From Phycisphaerae bacterium (GTDB taxonomy: Bacteria > Planctomycetota > Phycisphaerae > Phycisphaerales > SM1A02): 31,410 nucleotides of DNA. The stretch covers positions 1 through 31,410 of the forward strand of contig PBEX01000020.1 of assembly GCA_002718515.1 (NCBI GenBank), read 5' to 3'. Under the pieces are notes generated by a model, which was given only the letters and a program-made list of their open reading frames with translations, made no database searches and was not told where the DNA came from. The position numbers and the translations under genes are program-made. Positions 1 through 7,722 of this stretch are shown in pieces (the first letter of the stretch is position 1; each line of letters begins with the position of its first letter).

Positions 1-659
1 TTGGTCCAAACGGGGCTGGGAAAAGCACACTCATTAAGGCGGCAATGGATCTTGTCCCGAAAGCAAGTGGCATCGTTCGTTTTTATGGAAAGTCATTTAA
101 ATCACAACGGCATTTAGTTTCATATGTGCCCCAACGAGAAACTGTTGATTGGGATTTCCCAATTGATGCGCTTGGTGTTGTCACAATGGGCCGTTACAGC
201 AACATTGGTTGGTGTTTGCCTATTCGTAAGAAGGACAAACAAATTGCAATGGATGCACTTGAGCGTGTAGGTATGGCAGATTACGCGCACAGACAAATCA
301 GTCAACTCTCAGGTGGACAACAACAGCGGGTGTTTCTCGCTCGCGTACTTGCTCAAGATGCGTCAATCTGTTTTATGGATGAACCATTTGCAAGTGTTGA
401 TGCCGCGACTGAGCGTGCAATTGTAGAGGTCTTAACTGAACTCAAGCAAGCAGGTAAAACAGTCGTCGTTGTGCATCACGACTTGCAAACTGTCCCAGAA
501 TATTTCGATTACGTCATTATGTTGAACATGCGCGTTGTTGCACATGGTGATGTTCAAGAAGTGTTTACAGAAGATAACTTGAAGAAGACTTATGGCGGTC
601 GTCTAACGCTACTTTCTGAAGCAGCGGAACGATTCGCAAGGCAAGGGAAATCGCATTGA
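1..659 (+). CDS. Metal (Mn/Fe-type) ABC transporter ATP-binding protein, 5'-truncated
   Basis: ATPase subunit of a cytoplasmic-membrane metal importer, powering uptake through the two permeases encoded directly downstream. The reading frame is open from base 3 and begins inside the Walker A motif (GPNGAGKST), so only the first few dozen residues lie outside the window; the first in-frame ATG at 45 is internal. Visible motifs in order: Walker A, a Q-loop stretch VPQRETVDWDFP, the ABC signature LSGGQQQR, Walker B ICFMDEP and the H-loop VVVVHHDL. The Q-loop wording is typical of the SitB/MntA/TroB manganese-iron branch rather than the zinc ZnuC branch; this is family knowledge, not proof of substrate. 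The stop overlaps the next start by 4 bases (TTGA), showing translational coupling. The solute-binding protein gene is not in the window and probably lies upstream. Confidence 0.93.
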   Translation, partial: GPNGAGKSTLIKAAMDLVPKASGIVRFYGKSFKSQRHLVSYVPQRETVDWDFPIDALGVVTMGRYSNIGWCLPIRKKDKQIAMDALERVGMADYAHRQISQLSGGQQQRVFLARVLAQDASICFMDEPFASVDAATERAIVEVLTELKQAGKTVVVVHHDLQTVPEYFDYVIMLNMRVVAHGDVQEVFTEDNLKKTYGGRLTLLSEAAERFARQGKSH

Positions 660-2011
660 TTGCAACGCACACGCTGTCTGATGTGCGGATTACCTTGCCA
701 TCGTGGGAAGAACTATTGCATGTACTTCTTCTTGAAGAGTACAACACAAGGGTTGTGGTGCTTGGCGTCATGGCGCTTGGGCTCGCATCCGGACTGATTG
801 GCACATTCCTAGTGCTTCGGAAGCGAGCGTTAACAGCAGATGCTTTAAGTCATGCAACATTACCCGGCATCGTGATTGCATTTATGCTTATGGTCGGGAT
901 GGGCGGAGATGGGAAATCACTGATCGGATTGCTCATCGGTGCTTTTGTATTTGGTTGTATTGGTGTGTTGCTCATTCTCGCAATTCGCTCGACAACGCGG
1001 CTTAAGGATGATGTCGCAATTGGCATCGTGTTAAGTGTCCTCTTTGGTCTTGGGATATGTTTACTTAGACTCGCAACAGATTTGCCAAGTGGAAACTCAG
1101 CAGGCTTGTCTGGATTTATCTTCGGTAAAGCCGCATCAATGGTTGCGAGTGATGCGATGGTCATGGTGTCGCTTGCTATTTTTGTTTCGATTTGTACTGC
1201 GCTTCTTTTTAAAGAGTTTACGGTTCTGTGCTTTGATTCATCTTTTGGGTCTTCTCAGGGATGGCCAGTGTTGTTGCTCGACACAATCTTAATGACGCTC
1301 GTTGCAATTGTGACTGTGATTGCACTTCAAACAGTAGGACTTGTACTGGCAGTTGCACTGCTCATCATTCCAGCAGCCTCAGCGAGATTCTGGACAAACT
1401 CTGTAAAGAAGATGCTGATTACCGCGGCACTCATTGGAGTTCTCAGCGGTTGGCTCGGGGCAGTTGTGAGCGCGGTGATACCACGAATCCCAACGGGACC
1501 AATCATCGTCATGATTTGTGGATTCTGGTTCTTATTGAGTCTTGTGTTTGGCACTGACACTGGAATGTTAAAAAGGCAAGTTCAACGTTTAAAACTAAAT
1601 CGTAAAATTGCATTACAGCATTTGCTAAGAGCGATGTATGAACTCATCGAAGGCAGTGCTCAAGAGCGCGTTTCATTCGATGCAATCGTGTCGAAGCGAT
1701 CTTGGTCACCCACACATGTCAATGGAATTTTGAAACGCGGGCAAGCAAGCGGTTTGATAGATGCAATAGGTTCTAACGAATTTGTATTGACCGAGGTTGG
1801 TTTGTCAGAAGCAAAACGGATGGTGCGAAATCACCGTCTTTGGGAGGTGTATCTCATCAACTACGCGGATATTGCGCCTTCGCATGTAGATCGTGATGCG
1901 GACATGATTGAGCATGTCCTAGGTCGTGAAATGGTGCACCGACTTGAAACATTACTCTCGCATGATGACATCATCGATAGTCCTCATCCACTAGGTGGGA
2001 CGCAATCATGA
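656..2011 (+). CDS. Metal ABC transporter permease with C-terminal DtxR/MntR-like domain
   Basis: Integral-membrane subunit of the metal importer (ABC-3 family). Residues about 30-300 are a run of hydrophobic helices with family signatures such as GTFLVLRKRALTADALSHA near the start. Unlike ordinary ABC-3 permeases (about 280 residues), this protein has a 451-residue chain. Residues about 311-451 resemble an iron/manganese-dependent repressor: a winged-helix segment ending FVLTEVGLSEAKRMV, then RNHRLWEVYL and HVDRDADMIEHVL, which match the metal-binding and dimerisation region of DtxR/MntR and keep the usual His and Glu-His ligands. This suggests a cytosolic metal-sensing tail (inference). The start is TTG, overlapping the ATPase stop; no other start gives a full first helix. 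It overlaps the next permease by ATGA. Confidence 0.92.
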   Translation: MIATHTLSDVRITLPSWEELLHVLLLEEYNTRVVVLGVMALGLASGLIGTFLVLRKRALTADALSHATLPGIVIAFMLMVGMGGDGKSLIGLLIGAFVFGCIGVLLILAIRSTTRLKDDVAIGIVLSVLFGLGICLLRLATDLPSGNSAGLSGFIFGKAASMVASDAMVMVSLAIFVSICTALLFKEFTVLCFDSSFGSSQGWPVLLLDTILMTLVAIVTVIALQTVGLVLAVALLIIPAASARFWTNSVKKMLITAALIGVLSGWLGAVVSAVIPRIPTGPIIVMICGFWFLLSLVFGTDTGMLKRQVQRLKLNRKIALQHLLRAMYELIEGSAQERVSFDAIVSKRSWSPTHVNGILKRGQASGLIDAIGSNEFVLTEVGLSEAKRMVRNHRLWEVYLINYADIAPSHVDRDADMIEHVLGREMVHRLETLLSHDDIIDSPHPLGGTQS

Positions 2012-3300
2012 TGACTGCAATCGATTGGTGGATTATTGTGATTGGCGCATTATGCGCCTCAGCATGTGCATTGCCCGGAACCCTTCTTGTTTTGCGCAGA
2101 ATGAGTTTGATGGGTGAAGCGATTAGTCACACTGTCCTTCCAGGAATTGCCATAGCGTTTCTTGTGACCGGAACAAGAGACCCTATCTCGATGTTCATCG
2201 GAGCAATTGTGATTGGCATTCTGACAGCATTATTTGTGCATGTCATTCAAACATACGGCAAAGTCGAAATCGGCGCTTCAATTGGCATCGTGTTTACGGT
2301 TTTGTTCGCCTTCGGATTAATCCTCATTAGGCAAGCGCTCGACCACGTTCATATCGATCCTGACTGCGTGCTCTATGGTTCAATCGAGTTTGCGTATTTT
2401 GAACAGGAAGATTTGTTTGGGTACATGGTGCCAAGGAGTTTCATCATTAATGGTGCCATGCTGTTAGTGAACGCATTACTGCTCCTTCTTTTTTACAAAG
2501 AGATGAAGATTGCGTCATTTGATCATGCGCTTGCAAAATCGCAAGGGTTTAAGCCGGAACTGATGCACTATGTGTTAATGACGATGACAGCAGTGACTGC
2601 AGTTGCGGCGTTTGAATCTGTCGGTTCAATTTTAGTTGTCGCAATGTTCATCGTGCCACCAGCAACTGCATATCTGTTAACAGATCGGTATTGGATGCTG
2701 ATGGTGATTGCGATCATTGTTGCTTGTCTATCGTCTGTGATAGGTCATCTAAGTGCAATCACTGTTCCAACTTGGTTTGGTTTCAGTGGGACGGTTACAT
2801 CGGGCGCGATGACTGTTGCTGCTGGGGCTCTCTTTGTCATCGCCTGGATTTGCTCACCAAGACACGGTTTAGTTGCGCTTGTTGTTAACCGAATGGTCGT
2901 GAAAATAAAAATCTTGAAAGAAGATGTGCTGGGCATACTGTGGCGATTAGAAGAGCGTGACCAGCAATCGCTCGTAAAGCAGCAATTGCAAGAATTACTA
3001 CAGTCAAACAAAACCATGTTTGCTATTGCGATGTTTAGTTTGAAAAAATCTGGATCTGTTCAGAGTCATGCTGGCATAGTGCAACTCACTAAAGATGGTC
3101 GGACGCAGGCTTCATCAATCATTAGGACCCATAGACTTTGGGAAGTCTATCTCGACAAGCACTTTCCTCAAGACACGCATCAGTTACACCATGCTGCGTC
3201 TCGTCTAGAACATGTCACTACAGATGCAATGCAAGAGCAATTGGGAACAGCAACGCATGACCCGCATGGTTCAGAAGTCCCGCAAATCAAAGATGAGTAG
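2008..3300 (+). CDS. Second metal ABC transporter permease with C-terminal DtxR-like domain
   Basis: Second ABC-3 family permease, likely forming a heterodimer with the preceding one, as in TroC/TroD-type systems. Residues about 8-290 form the membrane domain, with GTLLVLRRMSLMGEAISH near the N-terminus. Residues about 297-430 again extend well past the family norm and look like a DtxR-type repressor: a helical segment, VQLTKDGRTQASSII, RTHRLWEVYL, HHAASRLEHV and an ending DPHGSEVP that resembles the conserved DPHG(x)PIP of DtxR proteins. The N-terminal winged helix is less recognisable than in the first permease, so DNA binding is doubtful while metal binding is plausible. ATG start overlapping the upstream stop by 4 bases. 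It ends 25 bases before the I42 lipoprotein gene. Confidence 0.92.
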   Translation: MMTAIDWWIIVIGALCASACALPGTLLVLRRMSLMGEAISHTVLPGIAIAFLVTGTRDPISMFIGAIVIGILTALFVHVIQTYGKVEIGASIGIVFTVLFAFGLILIRQALDHVHIDPDCVLYGSIEFAYFEQEDLFGYMVPRSFIINGAMLLVNALLLLLFYKEMKIASFDHALAKSQGFKPELMHYVLMTMTAVTAVAAFESVGSILVVAMFIVPPATAYLLTDRYWMLMVIAIIVACLSSVIGHLSAITVPTWFGFSGTVTSGAMTVAAGALFVIAWICSPRHGLVALVVNRMVVKIKILKEDVLGILWRLEERDQQSLVKQQLQELLQSNKTMFAIAMFSLKKSGSVQSHAGIVQLTKDGRTQASSIIRTHRLWEVYLDKHFPQDTHQLHHAASRLEHVTTDAMQEQLGTATHDPHGSEVPQIKDE

Positions 3301-3313
3301 CCGGTATTCATGG

Positions 3314-3319
3314 TATCCT
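3314..3319 (+). promoter_or_regulatory. Candidate -10 box TATCCT of a leaderless promoter
   Basis: TATCCT fits the TANNNT form of a -10 element and lies exactly 6 bases (tttgac) before the ATG at 3326. That would place the transcription start at or next to the A of the start codon. The lipoprotein gene has no Shine-Dalgarno in this short gap, which fits. No convincing -35 is seen. The same arrangement recurs at three other starts in the window. Confidence 0.35.
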
Positions 3320-3325
3320 TTTGAC

Positions 3326-3724
3326 ATGAAGTTATTCTTTGCATGTGCGCTTTTGATTTTTGTCATGGGTTGCGAAACAACTCAATCAAACCAATCTGAA
3401 ATGATTCAACGACCATTCTCTGAGGTTGATGCAAATCAATCCATTGTGCTTAACACAGGCAAAACGTTTGAGATTGAATTGCCTGAAAATCCAACGACTG
3501 GTTATGCGTGGAAAATGGAAGTCTCAAACGCATCAATTGTTAAAGAGATCAGCCATTCATACACCGCTCACAAGAGTGGACGACTTGGTGCAGCAGGTGA
3601 AGGGCTTTGGACATTCCGCACGCTCAGTGTTGGTTCGGCAGACATCACAGCATCATACGAACGACCGTGGGATGACAATGATGAACCCACGAAAGTCATT
3701 ACGTTTACACTGCAGGTACAGTAG
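3326..3724 (+). CDS. Chagasin-like (I42 family) peptidase-inhibitor lipoprotein
   Basis: Predicted 132-residue lipoprotein of the chagasin/ICP fold, a family whose characterised members inhibit papain-like cysteine peptidases. The N-terminus (MKLFFACALLIFVMGC) is a signal peptide ending in a lipobox with Cys16 as the lipidation site. The three inhibitory loops of the family are visible: NPTTGYAW, the Gly-rich loop LGAAGEGLW, and ERPW near the C-terminus. The frame is open upstream to 3212, but that part overlaps the permease gene and lacks a signal sequence, so the ATG at 3326 is chosen. Its last 20 bases overlap the convergent glycosyltransferase gene. The target peptidase is unknown; it could protect the cell from its own or foreign cysteine peptidases. 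Confidence 0.85.
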   Translation: MKLFFACALLIFVMGCETTQSNQSEMIQRPFSEVDANQSIVLNTGKTFEIELPENPTTGYAWKMEVSNASIVKEISHSYTAHKSGRLGAAGEGLWTFRTLSVGSADITASYERPWDDNDEPTKVITFTLQVQ

Positions 3725-4862
3725 CAGCCTTCTCATACATTGCTTCATATGATTTGACGACTTGGCCAGTGTCGAGCCAATGGAGCATATGCCGTCTTGC
3801 TGATTTTCCCATTTCTTCTCTTTTTGCGTCATCGGAAAGTACGCTTAAAATCGCGTCAGCAAATGCTGTAGCGTCGCGGTCGATGATTACGGCGCCACCG
3901 CCACTCTCTAACTCACGCCAGATATCAGTGCCTTTTGTAGTGATGACAGGCGTTTCGCAAAGCATCGCTTCTGGATAAACCAAGCCAAAGTTTTCTTGTT
4001 GCGTTGGCAGTGCAAAAACATCAGCATGTGCAAACAAAGAGAGTTTAGTTTCTCCAACGACCATGCCTAAGAATTTGAATTGATCTGTTAGCCCCAATTG
4101 ATCTACTTGTTTTTGAAGCGAATCGATGTACTGTTGTTCGCCAGTTCCAGCAATCAAAAACGAAGGTGATTCACCTTGCTCTTTCAAGATAGAAGCAGTT
4201 TCGATGAGCGTCTCAATTGATTTTTTCGGGTGCACTCTACTTAGGAACAGTACGGACTTGTTTGGAAATGAGCCAAATGCTTCTTCTGCTAGTGCAGGGT
4301 TCGGGACATTTGCGTAGGGTTCTAAGTCAACGATAAGCGGAATAGCAACAGCGTTATCTCTTGGTAACCATCGGCTTGCTTGTCTTTTTTCTTCCTCCGC
4401 AGTAGTCAGGATCGTCGTTGCTCCATGAACTAACTTCTTACCATAAGTCGCTAGATATATTCGTTTCTTTAAACCTCGCTGCTCCATGCACCAGTCATCA
4501 AGCATGCCATGTGTGCTTAGCACCCATGGTGTTCCTGCCTTTTTACAAGCCGCTGCCATTTGCACGTTGGAAGGCATCCACATAGCGTGGATGTGCACTA
4601 CATCTGCCTCAGCAGCAGCTTCGGTTGCCATTGAAACTTGGCTTGCACTCAGTCTCCCCCCAGATTTCTGAAGTGGTCCTAACAACACAACAGTGGGGGT
4701 GTTCGGCTCACTATTCCACTGTTCGGGGACATCACAATCGTCTGTGGTAAGCCAAATGACTTCATGGCCGAACCTTGCAAGTGCCGTTGATAAGTCAAGT
4801 GCAGCTCGCACGGTTCCACCCTCTGTTAAGCGAGTTGTTGGAAAGTAGTGCAGAATTTTCAT
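3705..4862 (-). CDS. Family 4 (group 1) glycosyltransferase
   Basis: Cytoplasmic retaining GT-B glycosyltransferase of about 385 residues, expected to move a sugar from a nucleotide donor to a growing glycan. The N-terminal half opens MKILHYFPTTRLTEGGTVRAA, with the glycine-rich turn of the GT-B acceptor domain. The C-terminal donor domain has VLFLSRVHPKKSIETLIE and the family EX7E element in ENFGLVYPEAM. It is the last gene of a four-gene minus-strand operon; its ATG overlaps the sulfotransferase stop (ATGA). Its neighbours point to assembly of a sulfated surface glycan (inference). Donor and acceptor cannot be read from sequence. The C-terminus overlaps the 3' end of the I42 gene on the other strand by 20 bases. 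Confidence 0.9.
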   Translation of the reverse strand: MKILHYFPTTRLTEGGTVRAALDLSTALARFGHEVIWLTTDDCDVPEQWNSEPNTPTVVLLGPLQKSGGRLSASQVSMATEAAAEADVVHIHAMWMPSNVQMAAACKKAGTPWVLSTHGMLDDWCMEQRGLKKRIYLATYGKKLVHGATTILTTAEEEKRQASRWLPRDNAVAIPLIVDLEPYANVPNPALAEEAFGSFPNKSVLFLSRVHPKKSIETLIETASILKEQGESPSFLIAGTGEQQYIDSLQKQVDQLGLTDQFKFLGMVVGETKLSLFAHADVFALPTQQENFGLVYPEAMLCETPVITTKGTDIWRELESGGGAVIIDRDATAFADAILSVLSDDAKREEMGKSARRHMLHWLDTGQVVKSYEAMYEKAATVPAV

Positions 4863-5785
4863 GTGGTCTCATGTCCTTCTTCGGTGATCCATGCATCGTC
4901 GCCTTCATATCCATGTTTAACGAGGAATTCCGAGAGCTGTTTCCCGTATGCTTCTCGCAACTCAGAGGTGAAGTGATTTACCCAATCGCCAGCAACACCC
5001 TTGCGAGCAAATGCTGTGGTTGAACTTTCGCCGCGGATTCTGCCTCCACTCATTTTTTTAAAACTGTGGGCGTCTACGATTGATTCAATGGTATCTGTGG
5101 AACTGTCTAACCCAAACAAGTTGGCAATTCGCGTCATGCCCTTCACTGGGTTCTCAAGCATTTCTTCATACTTAATCTGAATCGAGTGATCTGGGTTTGC
5201 GTTGTTTGCCCATGACTCAACCCACTCTACATATCCAGGAAGCATTCTGTCTGCAAACACTTGCAGGCCTTCTTGAACACTTGTTCTCGCATGAAACTTA
5301 TGTTCAGGATGCCATGGTGTATTTTGGACGTAGAAATGGTAACTGACGGCCACGTCCCGCAAATCGCGATGTAGCACAACATAGTTAATGCCTGAACGTT
5401 CTAAAACATTCACGTTATTCACCGAACCATGACAATGCATTTTTGTGAGTACTAACGCATGGTCTAAATGCTTGAACATATTGGTTGGCATTTCAAAGTC
5501 GTGTGAGCCGCCAGTTGCGAGCTCATGTTTTGCAATCGCTGGCAATAAATACTCATGATATCCTTCGTAACTCGACACCATTTTTTCAATCCAAGTTGAA
5601 CCGCTCTTCGGAAGCCCCGCTATGAAAAGGATTGGCTGAGGATATCTGCTTCCAAACTCCTTGTATCCCTTTCGACACGCATTCAATTGTTCTTTTGCTC
5701 GTGCGTAAACAGCAACTCTTTTTCCGAGCCGCGTTGCCCAAGGCGGCAATCTTCTTGCAACAGATTCTAAGGATTTTGTATTCAT
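4859..5785 (-). CDS. PAPS-dependent sulfotransferase
   Basis: Predicted 308-residue sulfotransferase (Sulfotransfer_1 fold), transferring sulfate from PAPS to a hydroxyl or amine of an unknown acceptor, most likely a glycan given the adjacent glycosyltransferase. The 5'-phosphosulfate loop GLPKSGSTW near residue 50 is clear. A 3'-phosphate-binding segment is seen in VVLHRDLRDVAVSYHFY. The C-terminal end carries FARKGVAGDW, resembling the conserved RKGxxGDW of this family. The frame is open to 5866, but that extension overlaps the upstream transglutaminase gene by 79 bases and encodes only a polar tail, so the ATG at 5785, 2 bases after the upstream stop, is preferred. It is coupled to the glycosyltransferase by ATGA. 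Confidence 0.9.
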   Translation of the reverse strand: MNTKSLESVARRLPPWATRLGKRVAVYARAKEQLNACRKGYKEFGSRYPQPILFIAGLPKSGSTWIEKMVSSYEGYHEYLLPAIAKHELATGGSHDFEMPTNMFKHLDHALVLTKMHCHGSVNNVNVLERSGINYVVLHRDLRDVAVSYHFYVQNTPWHPEHKFHARTSVQEGLQVFADRMLPGYVEWVESWANNANPDHSIQIKYEEMLENPVKGMTRIANLFGLDSSTDTIESIVDAHSFKKMSGGRIRGESSTTAFARKGVAGDWVNHFTSELREAYGKQLSEFLVKHGYEGDDAWITEEGHETT

Positions 5786-5787
5786 TG

Positions 5788-6639
5788 TTAAGGCAAGTCT
5801 ACGATTTCGTATTTTCCTTTGACAATGCCATGATGATGATTCAGTGGAATTCTGCCTAGTGGCCATGAATCACTTAACTCAACAAGAACCCAATCCCTTC
5901 CACGGTGTCGAATTGAATGATCATCTTGTTCGGCACGGAGTTGAACGCCAGCAAACAAGTGGTCATCAATCACGATAAAACAGACATCTACTAAATCAAT
6001 TGAACGAACAAGGGATGCAAACAACAGACTTTTTGTATCACAGTCGCCCCATTTTTTTGAGAGTGTTTCAAGTGGCATCATTGCGCCAGCAGTAAGAATC
6101 TTTTCGCCTTCCGAGTTTATTCTAAAATCGCTCGGCACTCGGTACTCAAGTGTTTGCACAAACGAAGCAAAAGCGCCAACGAGTTCTCTCGTAGAACGAT
6201 AGCCTTGCCTTCTAGCAGTTGAGCGAATTGTTTTTGCAGATTGTTTTAATGGTGAAACACTTTTTGTGATTACCCAAGCGTAATCGACGAGGAACCGATT
6301 TCCGCCATTTTGCATTTTGATGCCATGCAACCCTGCTTTGTGTTCAAGGGCTCGTTGTTTGTTCGCGAGGTCTTGTTCGTCTGTATAACTGATGGTTGTC
6401 CAAGTTTCTGGAATTCCAAAGGACTCTTCTGCAAAGATGACATCTTTGTCATTGAGACTCAATGTGCAAGCTAACTCTTGCATTTGAGTTCCTTGCTTAA
6501 TGACTGCAGTATCACCTTCCCATCGCATGACCTCGCGCGTATTGATGTCGTCCCAAACAAATTGATGCTTTTCAGGCGCAAGGCCAATGCACGCAAGTAG
6601 GGGCAGGAGCAAGAGGGATTTGTTAGATCGATGGTGCAT
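5788..6639 (-). CDS. Exported transglutaminase-like (cysteine protease fold) protein
   Basis: A 283-residue protein with an N-terminal hydrophobic export signal (LLLLPLLACIGLA; Cys17 could even be a lipidation site). The C-terminal part is a transglutaminase-like domain: catalytic Cys200 in KKWGDCDTKS, His227 in IDDHLFAGV, and an acidic residue of the triad in VLVELSDSW (Glu254 or Asp257). Such domains act as peptidases, amidases or cross-linking enzymes, and the substrate cannot be read here. The segment between about 25 and 150 is not recognised. The start overlaps the threonine aldolase end by 17 bases; the next gene follows after 2 bases, so it sits inside an operon. No good Shine-Dalgarno precedes it, consistent with translational coupling. 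Confidence 0.8.
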   Translation of the reverse strand: MHHRSNKSLLLLPLLACIGLAPEKHQFVWDDINTREVMRWEGDTAVIKQGTQMQELACTLSLNDKDVIFAEESFGIPETWTTISYTDEQDLANKQRALEHKAGLHGIKMQNGGNRFLVDYAWVITKSVSPLKQSAKTIRSTARRQGYRSTRELVGAFASFVQTLEYRVPSDFRINSEGEKILTAGAMMPLETLSKKWGDCDTKSLLFASLVRSIDLVDVCFIVIDDHLFAGVQLRAEQDDHSIRHRGRDWVLVELSDSWPLGRIPLNHHHGIVKGKYEIVDLP

Positions 6640-7675
6640 GTTGGCAAAGTTCTTTTGTAATTCTAACGGCTTCCTTAACTTGAGCTTGCGTAACGTCTAA
6701 ATGCGTTACAAATCGGACTCGATATTTATCAAGTGCTTCTGACAAAACACCTCTATCAGTTAACTTTCGGCATAATGATTCACCATCTCCAAGAGAAGGG
6801 TCAATATTAAAGAAGACTAAATTTGTGTCAGTTTCATCAACATTACAGGTGATACCATCAATTGTATTGAGCCCTTCAGCAAGAATCTTCGCATTTGCGT
6901 GGTCTTCTGCAAGTCGTGCAACATGATGGTCTAAGGCGTACATCGCAGCACCGGCGAGGATGCCTGATTGACGCATTGTTCCGCCAAGTAGTTTTCTCGC
7001 TCGTCTAACTCGATGAATCACTTCACGGTCGCCAACCACGACTGAACCTGCCGGACAACCGAGTCCCTTTGAGAAGCATGCAGAGATTGTGTCGAATGAA
7101 TCGCCCCAAACTTTTGCATCAACGCCACTCGCAACGACTGCGTGCCAAATGCGGGCGCCATCAAGGTGCGTTCGAAGACCATGCGACCGAGCACGATCGC
7201 AGACTTCTTGAAGTTGTTCAAGTGGCCAGATTGAGCCGCCACCTCTATTGTGTGTGTTTTCTAGGGAAAGCAACGTCGTTTTGCAAAAGTGTGAATCTTC
7301 AGGTTTGATGAGCGCCGTGACGTCATCTGCGGTAAAGAAACCTCGTTCACCATTAGCAATCGCAAAACTGCAACCATTGAGTGCTGCTGCACCGCCAGCT
7401 TCATATCTCACGACATGAGATTCACCATGAATAATGATTTCATCTCCAGGCCTGGTTTGCGATTTGATTGAGGCTTGATTCGCCATCGTTCCAGTTGGAA
7501 CAAAACAAGCATCCTCTTTGCCAAACATTTCAGCGCATCGTTCTTGCAAAGCATTGACGGTTGGATCATCACCCCAAACGTCATCTCCAAGTGGTGCAGC
7601 CATCATGGCGTCCCTCATGCCGTCAGTTGGCTTTGTTACGGTGTCACTGCGTAAATCAATTGGGTGTTCTTCCAT
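6623..7675 (-). CDS. ltaE: Low-specificity L-threonine aldolase
   Basis: PLP-dependent enzyme cleaving L-threonine (and allo-threonine) to glycine and acetaldehyde in the cytoplasm. The family opening IDLRSDTVTKPT, the PLP-region HLDGARIWHA and the lysine that binds PLP (Lys203 in FSKGLGCPAG) are all present, and the length (350 residues) is normal. Two starts are possible, 7693 and 7675. I prefer the ATG at 7675 (MEEHPIDLRSD) because family members start just before IDLRSD and because a TACAAT box sits 7 bases upstream of it. Neither start has a Shine-Dalgarno. It is first in the minus-strand operon that continues into transglutaminase, sulfotransferase and glycosyltransferase genes, an unexpected partnership for an amino-acid enzyme. 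The hdeD-like gene is divergent. Confidence 0.92.
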   Translation of the reverse strand: MEEHPIDLRSDTVTKPTDGMRDAMMAAPLGDDVWGDDPTVNALQERCAEMFGKEDACFVPTGTMANQASIKSQTRPGDEIIIHGESHVVRYEAGGAAALNGCSFAIANGERGFFTADDVTALIKPEDSHFCKTTLLSLENTHNRGGGSIWPLEQLQEVCDRARSHGLRTHLDGARIWHAVVASGVDAKVWGDSFDTISACFSKGLGCPAGSVVVGDREVIHRVRRARKLLGGTMRQSGILAGAAMYALDHHVARLAEDHANAKILAEGLNTIDGITCNVDETDTNLVFFNIDPSLGDGESLCRKLTDRGVLSEALDKYRVRFVTHLDVTQAQVKEAVRITKELCQHAPSI

Positions 7676-7682
7676 ATTGACG

Positions 7683-7688
7683 ATTGTA
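7683..7688 (-). promoter_or_regulatory. Candidate -10 box TACAAT for the threonine aldolase operon
   Basis: Read on the minus strand this is TACAAT, one base from TATAAT, followed by 7 bases and the ATG at 7675. The position predicts a leaderless or nearly leaderless transcript and matches the lack of a ribosome-binding site. No -35 match is visible 16-18 bases upstream. Confidence 0.35.
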
Positions 7689-7695
7689 CGCATGG

Positions 7696-7710
7696 CACAG
7701 TGAATCTGTG
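7696..7710. promoter_or_regulatory. Small dyad CACAG-N5-CTGTG between divergent promoters
   Basis: A perfect 5-bp inverted repeat with 5-base spacer lies in the 47-base gap between the divergent ltaE and HdeD-family starts, between the two proposed -10 boxes. A shared operator is possible, but a 5-bp dyad can easily occur by chance. Confidence 0.2.
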
Positions 7711-7716
7711 TACTAT
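7711..7716 (+). promoter_or_regulatory. Candidate -10 box TACTAT of a leaderless promoter
   Basis: TACTAT (TANNNT form) ends 6 bases before the ATG at 7723 of the HdeD-family gene, which lacks a Shine-Dalgarno. The arrangement mirrors the one facing the threonine aldolase gene on the other strand. Confidence 0.35.
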
Positions 7717-7722
7717 TTCTTC

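Noticed and set aside
5786..5866. Longer N-terminus for the sulfotransferase (start at 5866)
   Set aside because: It would overlap the upstream gene by 79 bases and adds a polar tail foreign to the family.
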